42,069 nt of DNA, from positions 1 to 42,069 of the forward strand of contig CAOKHZ010000033.1 of NCBI GenBank assembly GCA_948468385.1. Direction: 5' to 3'. The DNA is from an uncultured Faecalicatena sp. Its GTDB lineage: Bacteria > Bacillota > Clostridia > Lachnospirales > Lachnospiraceae. Of the stretch, positions 34,590-42,069 are shown one piece after another. Within the stretch, counting starts at the first letter, position 1. Each line of letters begins with the position of its first letter. A program made the translations under genes and the position numbers. The notes under the pieces are model-generated. The model saw only the letters and a program-made list of their open reading frames with translations, made no database searches and was not told where the DNA came from.

Positions 34590-36806
34590 ATGTATTACGG
34601 TGCGCAATATTATAGACCGCCTTTTCCGCGAAAGGAATTTTGGGAGAAGGATTTGAAAAATATAAAGGAATTGGGATTCAACATTATCAAGCTGTGGGCG
34701 GTTTGGAATGACGTGGAGCGAAAAGAAGGTGTCTTTACGTTCGATGAATTGGACGAATTGGTGGAGATGGCAAAAGGATACGGACTTGACGTAATGATTA
34801 ACACTATCGTGGAGGGGGCACCGTATTGGCTGTACGAGAAGTATCCGGACTGCTTTTATGAAAGCGTGAAGGGAGAAAAAATAACGCCGGGCGGGCCGGC
34901 GAACATTCCGACCGGCGGGTGGCCGGGGCTTTGCATGGACCATCCCGAGGCCGCAGAGGCGATTTGCCAGTTTATTAAAGAAACGTCCGCACATTTTAAA
35001 GATTGTGAGAACGTGGTGATTATTGACGTGTGGAACGAGCCGCATCTGGAGCCGATGTATGATTATCCAAGTGAACTTTTGTGCGCTTGCAAGGCTTCAA
35101 ACGCGGAATTTCGAAAATGGCTGAAAGTACGCTATCAGACACTGGAAAATTTAAACAAGGCGTGGTACAGGCGGTATTCGGACTGGAATCAAATCGTGCC
35201 GCCACCGCGGTTTGGCACGTATCCGGACATGATGGACTGGCGGCGGTTCTGGCTGTACAATCTGCGTCGCTGGCTGGAGGAAAAGGTGGCGGCGGCCAGG
35301 GCCGGCGCGCCGAATAAGTTGATACAGACGCATTGTGCCAGCGCGTGTTATATGGGCGCGGTCGGAAACGGCGCGCTGGGAACGGAGCTGGCGGATGAAT
35401 TTTTGCTGGCGGAGCCGGTGGATTTGTTTGGCTTGTCAAGTTTTCCGGCCTGGCTGATGGGAAATACGCGGGAAGAACATTTCTTGGCGCATATGATAAA
35501 TCTGGACATCATCAGTGCCGCCTCCCGCGGGAAAACGTTTTATCAGGTGGAACTCCAGGGCGGGGCGGGAAAACCGGATGTGTTGGGACACGTGACACCC
35601 GACAAGTATGACATGCGCGTGTGGAACTGGAATATCATTGCGGCGGGCGGAAAAGGAGCCGTATATTGGCAGTACGCGTGCGAACCGGCAGGCGTGGAAT
35701 CTCCCGGTTTTGGACTGACGGGCTTCGAGCATGAGAATACAGAGCGGAGCCTTGAGGCCGGACGGTGTGCCCGTTATTTCCAGAAAAAGGGGTTGGACGA
35801 GGCGGCATCCGTATTGTCTATGAATGGCATTTGCATTTCCAGAAATGCGAGCCTCTTCTTGTTCGCGGCTGAGCGTCAGGAAAAGATGTATGCGGACAGC
35901 CTGCTGGGAGCCTATAAGGTATGCGCGGATGCGGGAATTCCGGTGCGTTTTGTACATACGGATTATTTGGAAAACGCATGGGACGAGGGATTACGCGTGC
36001 TTTATGTGCCGATGGCGATTGCATTGTCTAAAAAGGAACAGGATGACATCCTCGCTTTCGCGGAAAAAGGCGGAAAGGTCGTCGTGGAAGCGGCGGCAGG
36101 ATTTTATGATGAGCGCGGGGAGATGGACGTGCGGACATCTCTTTTGAAATGCGTGTTTGAGGCGGAGGATTTTTCCATTCTCTATCAGGAAAACGCGGAG
36201 CGCGGGAAAAAGGCCATTATGGATAGGGACGGTTGTCTCGTGTGCAAAGGCGTGTCTTACGTGCAAACGATGGCGATTCATAAAGGAGACGCGCTAGGAT
36301 TTGTGGAAGACGCGTCGGAAGAGGCGGAGGAGTCTGCAGAGAGGGATGGCATGCCGGAAAACGTCGGGAAGCCGAAAGAGACAGAAGGAAACAAACGTTG
36401 TGCGTATGCGCGAAGCACCTATGGGAAAGGGTGCGTCGAGTGGATTGGCACGTATCCGGCCATGATGGCAAAGCGGGAAGCAGACGAGGCATGCACGGCA
36501 TTTGTTCAGAACGTTTTTGTTTCTAAAGGATATGACATGTTGCAGGAACTGGAAGCGGAAGGACTGATTGTCCGCATGCTGCACAAAAGTGCGGACGCGG
36601 AAGCATTATGCAATGGAGAAAAATATATTCTCGTCGCGGTCAATCAGCATGCCGAGGAGCGGAAGGTAATGGTGAAAGTTCAAGGAGAAGTGTTCGAGGC
36701 GGCAGTGCCCGGATATGACGGTGTCCTGCTCGAATTATCATCCGAAGCGTGTGAGAAAGCTTCGACGGACGCTTCGAATAAGGAGGAGAAAAAGAATGGC
36801 TGTTAG
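34590..36806 (+). CDS. GH42 beta-galactosidase-like glycoside hydrolase
   Basis: 738 residues. The N-terminal (beta/alpha)8 barrel (about 1-390) starts YYGAQYYRPPFPRKEFWEKDLKNIKELGFNIIKLW. The acid/base Glu150 is in VWNEPH, and the candidate nucleophile Glu321 in YQVELQGG. A trimerisation-type domain follows (about 395-620) and a small beta domain closes the protein. GH42 enzymes hydrolyse beta-galactosides or, in some members, alpha-L-arabinopyranosides. No signal peptide, so it acts on imported oligosaccharides. AGAAGGAGAG precedes the start. A charged stretch at about 571-605 (ASEEAEESAERDGMPENVGK) looks like a disordered insertion. Confidence 0.86.
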   Translation: MYYGAQYYRPPFPRKEFWEKDLKNIKELGFNIIKLWAVWNDVERKEGVFTFDELDELVEMAKGYGLDVMINTIVEGAPYWLYEKYPDCFYESVKGEKITPGGPANIPTGGWPGLCMDHPEAAEAICQFIKETSAHFKDCENVVIIDVWNEPHLEPMYDYPSELLCACKASNAEFRKWLKVRYQTLENLNKAWYRRYSDWNQIVPPPRFGTYPDMMDWRRFWLYNLRRWLEEKVAAARAGAPNKLIQTHCASACYMGAVGNGALGTELADEFLLAEPVDLFGLSSFPAWLMGNTREEHFLAHMINLDIISAASRGKTFYQVELQGGAGKPDVLGHVTPDKYDMRVWNWNIIAAGGKGAVYWQYACEPAGVESPGFGLTGFEHENTERSLEAGRCARYFQKKGLDEAASVLSMNGICISRNASLFLFAAERQEKMYADSLLGAYKVCADAGIPVRFVHTDYLENAWDEGLRVLYVPMAIALSKKEQDDILAFAEKGGKVVVEAAAGFYDERGEMDVRTSLLKCVFEAEDFSILYQENAERGKKAIMDRDGCLVCKGVSYVQTMAIHKGDALGFVEDASEEAEESAERDGMPENVGKPKETEGNKRCAYARSTYGKGCVEWIGTYPAMMAKREADEACTAFVQNVFVSKGYDMLQELEAEGLIVRMLHKSADAEALCNGEKYILVAVNQHAEERKVMVKVQGEVFEAAVPGYDGVLLELSSEACEKASTDASNKEEKKNGC

Positions 36807-37773
36807 GGTGGGAATTGTCGGTTCGGGTTTTATTGCAATCAAGCATGCCAGTGCGTTAAAAGAAATCCAGGGAGCCGAGCTTGCCGGAATGTGTACCTAT
36901 TCCAACATGGATAAGCTAAAAGAAGTCTGCAGTCAGTTGGACATAGCGGCTTTTCCGAGTCTGGATGACATGCTAAAAAATGGCGGATTGGACGCGGTCG
37001 TGATTTGTTCGGCGACATCGGGACATTTTGAAGAAATAAAAAAGATTGCGGCGGAAAAAATTCCCATGCTTGTGGAAAAACCGGTGGTGGGGAAGAAGGA
37101 GTTGTATCCGCAAATATATAAGTTGATTTCACAGAATGGAATCCGATTGTTTCCCGGCCACAATTTTGTGTATCGGAAGTCCGTTCAAAAAATGAAAGAA
37201 ATCCTGACAAGCGGCGGGATTGGTAAGATTTTACAATCCTCTTTTGTATCTACACAACTTTTGGATAATTTCGGGTCTGGAAATTGGCGGGCAAAAAGAG
37301 TATACTCAGAAGGAGGCGCGTTGATGGACAGCGGGCATCACCTGGTTTACCAGATGCTGTACTTGTGCGGCCTTCCGAAGCGGATACAGTGTTATACGGC
37401 GAAGAGGGTGTTGGAGGAAATGGAAGACGAGGACATCGCCCAGCTTAACCTTCAGATGACGGATGATTCGCTGTGCAACGTGACGGTCAGTTGGGCTTCG
37501 GAGTGGGCCGATGATTTTAACGGAATTCGTTTTTTGGGTACAAAGGGCGAAATGCATCTGACGGACGCGCTGTATGTCAACGGCGAGCGGATTTGCGACG
37601 CGGAAAGCTATGAGGAAACGTTCTTGCTGGAGGACGAGGCATTTTTGGAATATGTTGAAAAAGGGCAAAAGCCATTGTCGACATTCGAGGATTCGCAGCA
37701 CACGGTACAGATTATAGACGCGGCTTACCGCAGCGCGAAAGAAGGAAGCGTGTATAGCTTGAAATGGCATTAG
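36796..37773 (+). CDS. Gfo/Idh/MocA-family NAD(P)-dependent oxidoreductase
   Basis: 325 residues. The N-terminal Rossmann motif is GIVGSGFIAIKHASAL, the family Glu-Lys-Pro motif is MLVEKPVV, and the C-terminal alpha/beta domain carries GGALMDSGHHLVYQM with a catalytic-type Asp and His. Members oxidise or reduce sugars and inositols at ring hydroxyls. The ATG at 36796 follows AAGGAGGAG and overlaps the previous gene by 11 bp. The gene's place between the glycosidase and the isomerase implies a sugar substrate released by the former. Confidence 0.88.
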   Translation: MAVRVGIVGSGFIAIKHASALKEIQGAELAGMCTYSNMDKLKEVCSQLDIAAFPSLDDMLKNGGLDAVVICSATSGHFEEIKKIAAEKIPMLVEKPVVGKKELYPQIYKLISQNGIRLFPGHNFVYRKSVQKMKEILTSGGIGKILQSSFVSTQLLDNFGSGNWRAKRVYSEGGALMDSGHHLVYQMLYLCGLPKRIQCYTAKRVLEEMEDEDIAQLNLQMTDDSLCNVTVSWASEWADDFNGIRFLGTKGEMHLTDALYVNGERICDAESYEETFLLEDEAFLEYVEKGQKPLSTFEDSQHTVQIIDAAYRSAKEGSVYSLKWH

Positions 37774-37782
37774 GAGGTCTAT

Positions 37783-38469
37783 ATGAAACGTTCAGAGATA
37801 AATAAAGTGATAAGAGAGATGGAGGAGTTGATTCGGGAGAATGGTTTTCACCTTCCTCCGTTTTGCAACTGGACTCCGGAGGAATGGAACACGAAAGGTC
37901 ATGAGTATGATGAAATCCGGGACAACATGTTGGGGTGGGACATTACGGACTATGGACTGGGGAATTTTGACAAGGTTGGGTTTGGCCTGATTACGCTTCG
38001 AAATGGAAACCAGAAAAATCCAAAGTACAAGAAGGTGTATGCGGAGAAGCTTTTATTTTTACGTGACGACATGATGTCGCCGATGCATTTTCATTGGTAC
38101 AAGTCCGAGGACATCATTAACCGGGGCGGGGGAACGCTTTTGATTACGGTTTACAATGACGACGGAAACGGCGGGCTGGCGGATTCCGACGTGGAGGTGA
38201 ACGCGGACGGGCGTACCTACACGGTTCCCGCGAGTACGACGATCGAGTTGAAAAACGGGGAGAGCATTACCTTGTGGCCGCACCAGTATCACGAGTTCCA
38301 CGTGGTGCCGGGTTCTGGAAGCGTCTTGATTGGCGAGGTATCCCAGTGCAATGACGATGAAAATGACAACCGATTTTATGAGGAGGTCGGGCGTTTCCCG
38401 AAGATAGAAGAGGACGAACCGCCATATCGCTTGCTGTGCAATGAATATCCGGCGGCACCGGAAGAATGA
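37783..38469 (+). CDS. D-lyxose isomerase
   Basis: 228 residues, near the usual length. The cupin metal site is visible as His102 and His104 in MHFHWYKSEDI with Glu109, plus a later His in HQYHEFHV. Enzymes of this family interconvert D-lyxose and D-xylulose and often also D-mannose and D-fructose, using Mn2+. It starts 9 bases after the oxidoreductase stop, with AGGAGG upstream, and is the last gene before the terminator. Confidence 0.88.
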   Translation: MKRSEINKVIREMEELIRENGFHLPPFCNWTPEEWNTKGHEYDEIRDNMLGWDITDYGLGNFDKVGFGLITLRNGNQKNPKYKKVYAEKLLFLRDDMMSPMHFHWYKSEDIINRGGGTLLITVYNDDGNGGLADSDVEVNADGRTYTVPASTTIELKNGESITLWPHQYHEFHVVPGSGSVLIGEVSQCNDDENDNRFYEEVGRFPKIEEDEPPYRLLCNEYPAAPEE

Positions 38470-38527
38470 AATAAAACAGAATGACTGACATTGCCTTGGG
38501 CGGCAGTAGGCCGTAAATGGCATCAAG

Positions 38528-38562
38528 AGCTTCGGAGGATGATTTATCTTCCGGAGCTTTTT
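38528..38562 (+). terminator. Intrinsic terminator of the glycyl-radical sugar operon
   Basis: A 13-bp stem with two G-U pairs (arms begin AGCT, end AGCT), loop GATTT, then a run of T. It lies 58 bases after the isomerase stop. A further 7-bp stem, GGTTCGG (38604-38610) / CCGAACC (38617-38623), follows. No intact gene lies in 38470-38692. Confidence 0.8.
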
Positions 38563-38692
38563 GCGTTGCATTTTGGGGAGGGATACAGTAAAATGAGGAT
38601 AGTGGTTCGGTCTTGCCCGAACCGCTGCAAATAGGGTTGAATTTTTGTGTGTTGGGTGCGATTTGTGGCTTTTGGAAAGAAGGGGTTTGACC

Positions 38693-40371
38693 ATGAAGAA
38701 GATTTTTAATATTAATGGGGATTGTAAGCCCGATTTGCATTATATGGTGGATATGTCGGAGCCTTTGTTACAGATTAAGAAAATGGTGGACGCAGGACAG
38801 TATTTTACCATAAATCGCGCGAGACAGTATGGAAAAACAACAACGTTGCGGGCACTGGAAAAAATCTTGGCAGGGAATTACATTGTCATAAGTCTGGACT
38901 TCCAACTGGTAAGTGATGCAGATTTTGATAGCGAGGAATCTTTTGTGGCGGCCTTTTCCCGGGAGATTTTGGACGTGTTGGAGGGAGTGGAGGGGATACC
39001 TCAGGAAGCCGTGAAAGAATTGGACGCGTTTTCAAAAGGGGAAATTGTGAACGCGACGCTTTCCGTATTGTTTGGTTGTATTAAACGTTGGTGTGGAAAA
39101 TCGGAAAAAAGATTGTGCTGATGATTGACGAGGTGGACAGTGCTTCCAATAATCAGATTTTTCTTGATTTTTTGGCACAGTTGCGGGGGGGATATATCAA
39201 CCGTGACAAGAAACCGACATTGTGGTCTGTAATTTTGGCGGGCGTGTATGACATAAAAAATATAAAACGAAAAATTCGGCCTGATGACGCGCACAAGGTG
39301 AATAGTCCGTGGAATAAGCGCGTAAGCAACGAGTCAGGCGAATGCTTGCATTCATCTGACGACTGCACGTGGGATTATAAGGCGTTTTCGCCTTATAATA
39401 TTGCGACAATGTTTGACGTGGATATGAGTTTGTCCAAAGACGGGATTGAAGGAATGCTGATGGAGTATGAACAGGATTATGAAATCAGGATGAACGTGTC
39501 GGAGATGGCCGGGCAAATTTATGATTATACTTCCGGTTATCCGTTTCTAGTATCCTGGCTATGTAAGCTGATGGATGAACGAGTACCCGAAAGAGATGAA
39601 TTTTTCGGTGAAAAAAGTAAGGCATGGACCAGGGAGGGATTTTTGGAAGCGGTAAAAATATTGTTGGCAGAGCCAAATACATTGTTTGATTCCTTGTTCA
39701 ACAAACTGGAGGATTATCCAGAATTGGATGCGGTACTTCGGAGACTTCTGTTTGAAGGGAAAGAGATACCTTACGTGCTGGGTGACCGTCCAATAGAGAT
39801 GGCATTGATGTTTGGATTCGTGAGAAGGATGGGAAATCTCGTGGTGGTGGCAAATCGGATATTTGAAACGCTGTTGTATAATTTTTTCTTGATATCTTCA
39901 GGAATGTAACAAGAGAGAATGTTTGATGAGGCTTTGAAGGACAAGAACCAGTTTGTCAAAAATGGCCGTTTGGATATGCGTCTTGTTTTGGAAAAATTTG
40001 TTCTTCATTTTGATGAATTATATGGAAATCAGAGTCAGGCCTTTTACGAGGAGGATGGAAGGAGATTTTTTCTATTGTATCTGCGTCCGATTATTAACGG
40101 GGCGGGGCATTACTATATCGAGGCCAGAACCAGAAATCGCGAGCGGACGGACGTGGTCGTGGATTATGGCGGAGAGCAATTCGTGGTGGAATTGAAAATA
40201 TGGAGGGGCGACGCGTACCATACCAGAGGAGAAAGACAGCTTTCGGAGTATCTTGATTCTTATCATTTGGAAAAGGGCTACATGCTGAGTTTCAATTTTA
40301 ATAAAAAGAAGGAGATAGGAGTCAGGGAGATTGCGGTGGGAGGCAAATTGTTAATCGAAGCGGTGGTATAG
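38693..40371 (+). pseudogene. AAA-ATPase-like/PD-(D/E)XK nuclease-domain protein, disrupted
   Basis: Conceptually one protein of about 558 residues. The N-terminal part reads MKKIFNINGDCKPDLHYMVD and has a P-loop-like FTINRARQYGKTTTLRAL; the Walker B-like VLMIDEVDSAS and a helical middle follow; and the C-terminal nuclease-like domain reads RNRERTDVVVDYGGEQFVVELKIWRG. The frame breaks at the A6 run near 39104-39109, where one missing A shifts the frame by -1. An in-frame TAA (39907-39909) splits off the last part. Two lesions favour a dead gene. Many intact relatives occur in Lachnospiraceae, often in multiple copies; function unknown. Confidence 0.8.
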
Positions 40372-40471
40372 CGAAATGTCTGACAAGTTTGATGATAGGC
40401 AACATGTCCATTGGGAGAATTGCCTTAGAGTTCGCGCAATGACGTGGCGGTGCTGGAAGGGGGATGGTGGC

Positions 40472-41209
40472 ATGAAATATAACGTTGAAATCAATGGCCT
40501 TGATGTCGAGGCCAATTATTCGGAGAAAAGCATAGAGACGATTTTCTTACCGTTGCTTGAGCGGCTTACGAAAATGCAGCGGCAAAAAGGAAAGCGGATT
40601 CTTGTCATGCTCGCGGCACCGCCTGCCGCCGGGAAGAGCACGCTTGCAAGCTTTTTGAAATATCTTTCAAAGACGCGTTCGGGACTTGCGCCTTTGACGG
40701 TAATTGGCATGGATGGCTTCCACCGCCGCCAGGATTACCTTTTGACACACACCGTGGTGCGGGATGGAAAGGAAGTTCCCATGGTGAAAATCAAGGGCGC
40801 GCCGGTTACGTTCGACTTTGAACTTCTTGCTTCCCGGATTGCCCGCGTGGCGGCGGGGGAAGTCTGCGGCTGGCCAACGTACGACCGCATGTTGCACAAC
40901 CCGGTGGAGGATGCCATTTCGGTCGAGGGTGGCATTGTCTTATTGGAGGGAAATTATCTGCTTCTTGACGAGGATGGATGGCGGGAATTGAAAGACTACG
41001 CGGACTACACGATAAAGATCATTGCCGAAGAAATTCAGGTGCGGAAACGTCTGGTCGAGCGGAAATGTGCGAGCGGCACGCCGTACGAGGAGGCAGTTGA
41101 ATTTGTGGAAGGCAGCGATTTGGTGAACGTGAGGACGTGCCTAGAAAGATCGGTTCCGGCGGATTTGACGTTAAGACTGGAAGAGGATGGAAACTATTTC
41201 CTGGCATGA
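40472..41209 (+). CDS. P-loop nucleoside/nucleotide kinase-family protein
   Basis: 245 residues, related to the uridine kinase / pantothenate kinase / YggC-like group. Walker A is APPAAGKST with Lys55 and Ser56; VIGMDGFHRRQDYLL is the substrate-binding motif with Asp-x-Phe-His; GIVLLEGNYLLLDEDGW is the Walker B-like segment with a general-base Glu region. It would phosphorylate a small hydroxylated metabolite, but the substrate is not shown by the sequence. The ATG at 40472 follows AAGGGGGA. A relation to the sugar operon across the pseudogene is possible but not supported. Confidence 0.82.
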   Translation: MKYNVEINGLDVEANYSEKSIETIFLPLLERLTKMQRQKGKRILVMLAAPPAAGKSTLASFLKYLSKTRSGLAPLTVIGMDGFHRRQDYLLTHTVVRDGKEVPMVKIKGAPVTFDFELLASRIARVAAGEVCGWPTYDRMLHNPVEDAISVEGGIVLLEGNYLLLDEDGWRELKDYADYTIKIIAEEIQVRKRLVERKCASGTPYEEAVEFVEGSDLVNVRTCLERSVPADLTLRLEEDGNYFLA

Positions 41210-41240
41210 TAGGATGAGAGTGAGGAAAGAAAAATGAAAG

Positions 41241-41261
41241 GCCCCCGCAAATTACGGGGGC
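41241..41261 (-). terminator. Hairpin between the kinase and Uma2 genes
   Basis: Arms GCCCCCG / CGGGGGC around CAAATTA. On the minus strand it is followed by a T-rich run (CTTTCATTTTTCTTT), so it serves the Uma2 gene best; it may also stop the convergent kinase transcript. Confidence 0.7.
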
Positions 41262-41300
41262 TAAAACTTTGACGGAAATTAGGTGGAAATTGCTCCATCC

Positions 41301-41840
41301 TTAGATTTCGCTTAATTTTATGGAAAAATCTTCGTATATCCCGGCAGGTACACAATCATCGAAATGATACTCGAACATTGTGTCGTGTTCAAAATTATAC
41401 ACCATGATTCGTTTTTTTTCAGAATCAACAATCCAGTATTCCCGCACCCCTGCACTCCGATATTTGAAAAGTTTAATCATATAATCCATACGAGTGCTGC
41501 CAGACGAGACAATTTCGATAATCCAGTCAGGAGCCCCATGGCATCCCTTGTCATCCAATTTGCCGGTGTCACAGATGACGGAAATGTCAGGCTCCACATA
41601 ATTACTGTCGTTATCTTGTAAAAATACGGCGAATGGCGCGGCGTAAACCTCGCATTTACCATCCTTGTCTCGAATATAAGAGGATATTTCTCTTGATAGG
41701 TACATACTTATTTTTTGATGGACTCTGCCAGGCGCGGCCATGTAGTAAATCTGACCGTCAATCAATTCGGCACGTTCACCATCCGGAAGCGCGTAAATAT
41801 CTTCAACTGTATATAAAGGTTCTTGCTTTAATGCGTTCAT
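41301..41840 (-). CDS. Uma2-family (DUF820) putative endonuclease
   Basis: 179 residues. YTVEDIYALPDGERAELIDGQIYYMAAPGRVHQKI, then YVEPDISVICD and GAPDWIIEIVSSGSTRMDYMIKLFKYRSAGVREYWIVD match the Uma2/DUF820 family, whose PD-(D/E)XK core uses the Asp of EPDISV and the Glu of IIEIVS. Biological role unknown; members are common and variable in number. The ATG at 41840 has GGGAGG eight bases upstream. Confidence 0.88.
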   Translation of the reverse strand: MNALKQEPLYTVEDIYALPDGERAELIDGQIYYMAAPGRVHQKISMYLSREISSYIRDKDGKCEVYAAPFAVFLQDNDSNYVEPDISVICDTGKLDDKGCHGAPDWIIEIVSSGSTRMDYMIKLFKYRSAGVREYWIVDSEKKRIMVYNFEHDTMFEYHFDDCVPAGIYEDFSIKLSEI

Positions 41841-41879
41841 GCTCCACACCTCCCGAAAAATATTGCGTTATCTTTGGAG

Positions 41880-41917
41880 CTTCGTGTTGCATCATGGGTG
41901 TAAAATGCAACACGAAG
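41880..41917. terminator. Long hairpin upstream of the Uma2 gene
   Basis: Perfect 13-bp arms CTTCGTGTTGCAT / ATGCAACACGAAG with a 12-base loop; GGCTTTTTAAG follows on the plus strand. It may be a plus-strand terminator or another dispersed palindrome: GCATCATGGG...AAAATG is shared with 669-687. No gene is seen in 41841-42006. Confidence 0.5.
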
Positions 41918-41974
41918 GGCTTTTTAAGTAACTAAGTGGTTTTTGTGGAACCCCCCACACCCCTTGAAAACAAA

Positions 41975-41999
41975 GGAAACGGCGATTTCCGCCGTTTCC
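41975..41999 (-). terminator. Terminator of the tRNA-Ser gene
   Basis: Perfect 10-bp arms GGAAACGGCG / CGCCGTTTCC around ATTTC. On the minus strand it is followed by TTTGTTTTC. It begins 8 bases past the tRNA 3' end. Confidence 0.8.
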
Positions 42000-42006
42000 T
42001 CGAAAG

Positions 42007-42069
42007 CGGAGAGAGTGGGATTCGAACCCACGCGCCCTTGCGGACAAACGGTTTTCAAGACCGCCTCGT
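42007..42069 (-). tRNA. tRNA-Ser (anticodon TGA), partial at the window edge
   Basis: On the minus strand the anticodon loop reads CTTGAAA (anticodon complement at 42055-42057), followed by a long class II variable arm, the T arm GTGGGTTCGAATCCCAC, the acceptor strand TCTCTCC and discriminator G. CCA is not encoded. The 5' half lies beyond the window. Confidence 0.9.

Noticed and set aside
39100-39125. Programmed -1 frameshift site
   Set aside because: AAAAAAG is present but not in the phase needed for tandem slippage (codons read GAA AAA AGA), and a second in-frame stop follows downstream.
1-42069. CRISPR array, rRNA or prophage
   Set aside because: No regularly spaced repeats, no rRNA-like sequence and no phage structural genes were seen.

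Overview
This window looks like chromosome from a gut-type clostridium of the Lachnospiraceae. The reasons are the glnA / ANTAR-regulator / dapF / dapL block (lysine made by the LL-diaminopimelate aminotransferase route), Rpn-type PD-(D/E)XK and AAA-ATPase genes of a kind common in that family, several AraC regulators next to sugar genes, and a glycyl-radical enzyme, which implies anaerobiosis. The species cannot be told from the sequence. All assignments rest on reading protein and DNA motifs; no database search was run.

Layout. 1-2340: the 3' end of glmM, a convergent N-acetylmuramoyl-L-alanine amidase with a SPOR domain, and a PIN-domain toxin-antitoxin pair. 2367-7337: an AraC regulator divergent from a GPH-type sugar symporter and a GH78 alpha-L-rhamnosidase. 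7440-18429: an AT-rich island bracketed by two near-identical 99-bp direct repeats. It holds an Rpn-family nuclease, a structured intergenic stretch, an XRE regulator, and a divergent lipopeptide operon: acyl-AMP ligase, a 2416-residue NRPS ordered C-A-T-C-A-T-reductase, and a free-standing acyl carrier protein. 18452-22729: glnA with a structured leader, a degenerate ANTAR regulator, dapF and dapL. 22716-24735: an AraC regulator, a Phd/RelE-type toxin-antitoxin pair and a truncated, toxinless RelB-like antitoxin. 24859-27846: a zinc alcohol dehydrogenase, an aldo/keto reductase and an AraC regulator. 28184-38562: one long sugar operon (glycyl-radical enzyme, its activase, ABC importer, GH42 beta-galactosidase-like enzyme, Gfo/Idh/MocA oxidoreductase, D-lyxose isomerase) ending at a clear terminator. 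38693-42069: a broken AAA-ATPase gene, a P-loop kinase, a Uma2-family protein and a partial tRNA-Ser.

How the genes work together. In the NRPS island the ligase probably activates a fatty acid, the carrier protein or the first condensation domain receives it, two amino acids are added, and the terminal reductase releases an N-acyl dipeptide aldehyde. Both adenylation domains carry the same ten-residue pocket by my hand alignment, and it most resembles proline-activating codes. The product may therefore be an N-acyl-prolyl-prolinal, a chemotype known for inhibiting prolyl-specific serine proteases. A 13-bp-arm palindrome enclosing the -35 box of this operon is the likely operator of the XRE protein. 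In the sugar operon the importer and GH42 enzyme would supply a sugar handled by the isomerase, the oxidoreductase and a glycyl-radical enzyme with a dehydratase-like Cys-x-Glu site whose substrate I cannot assign.
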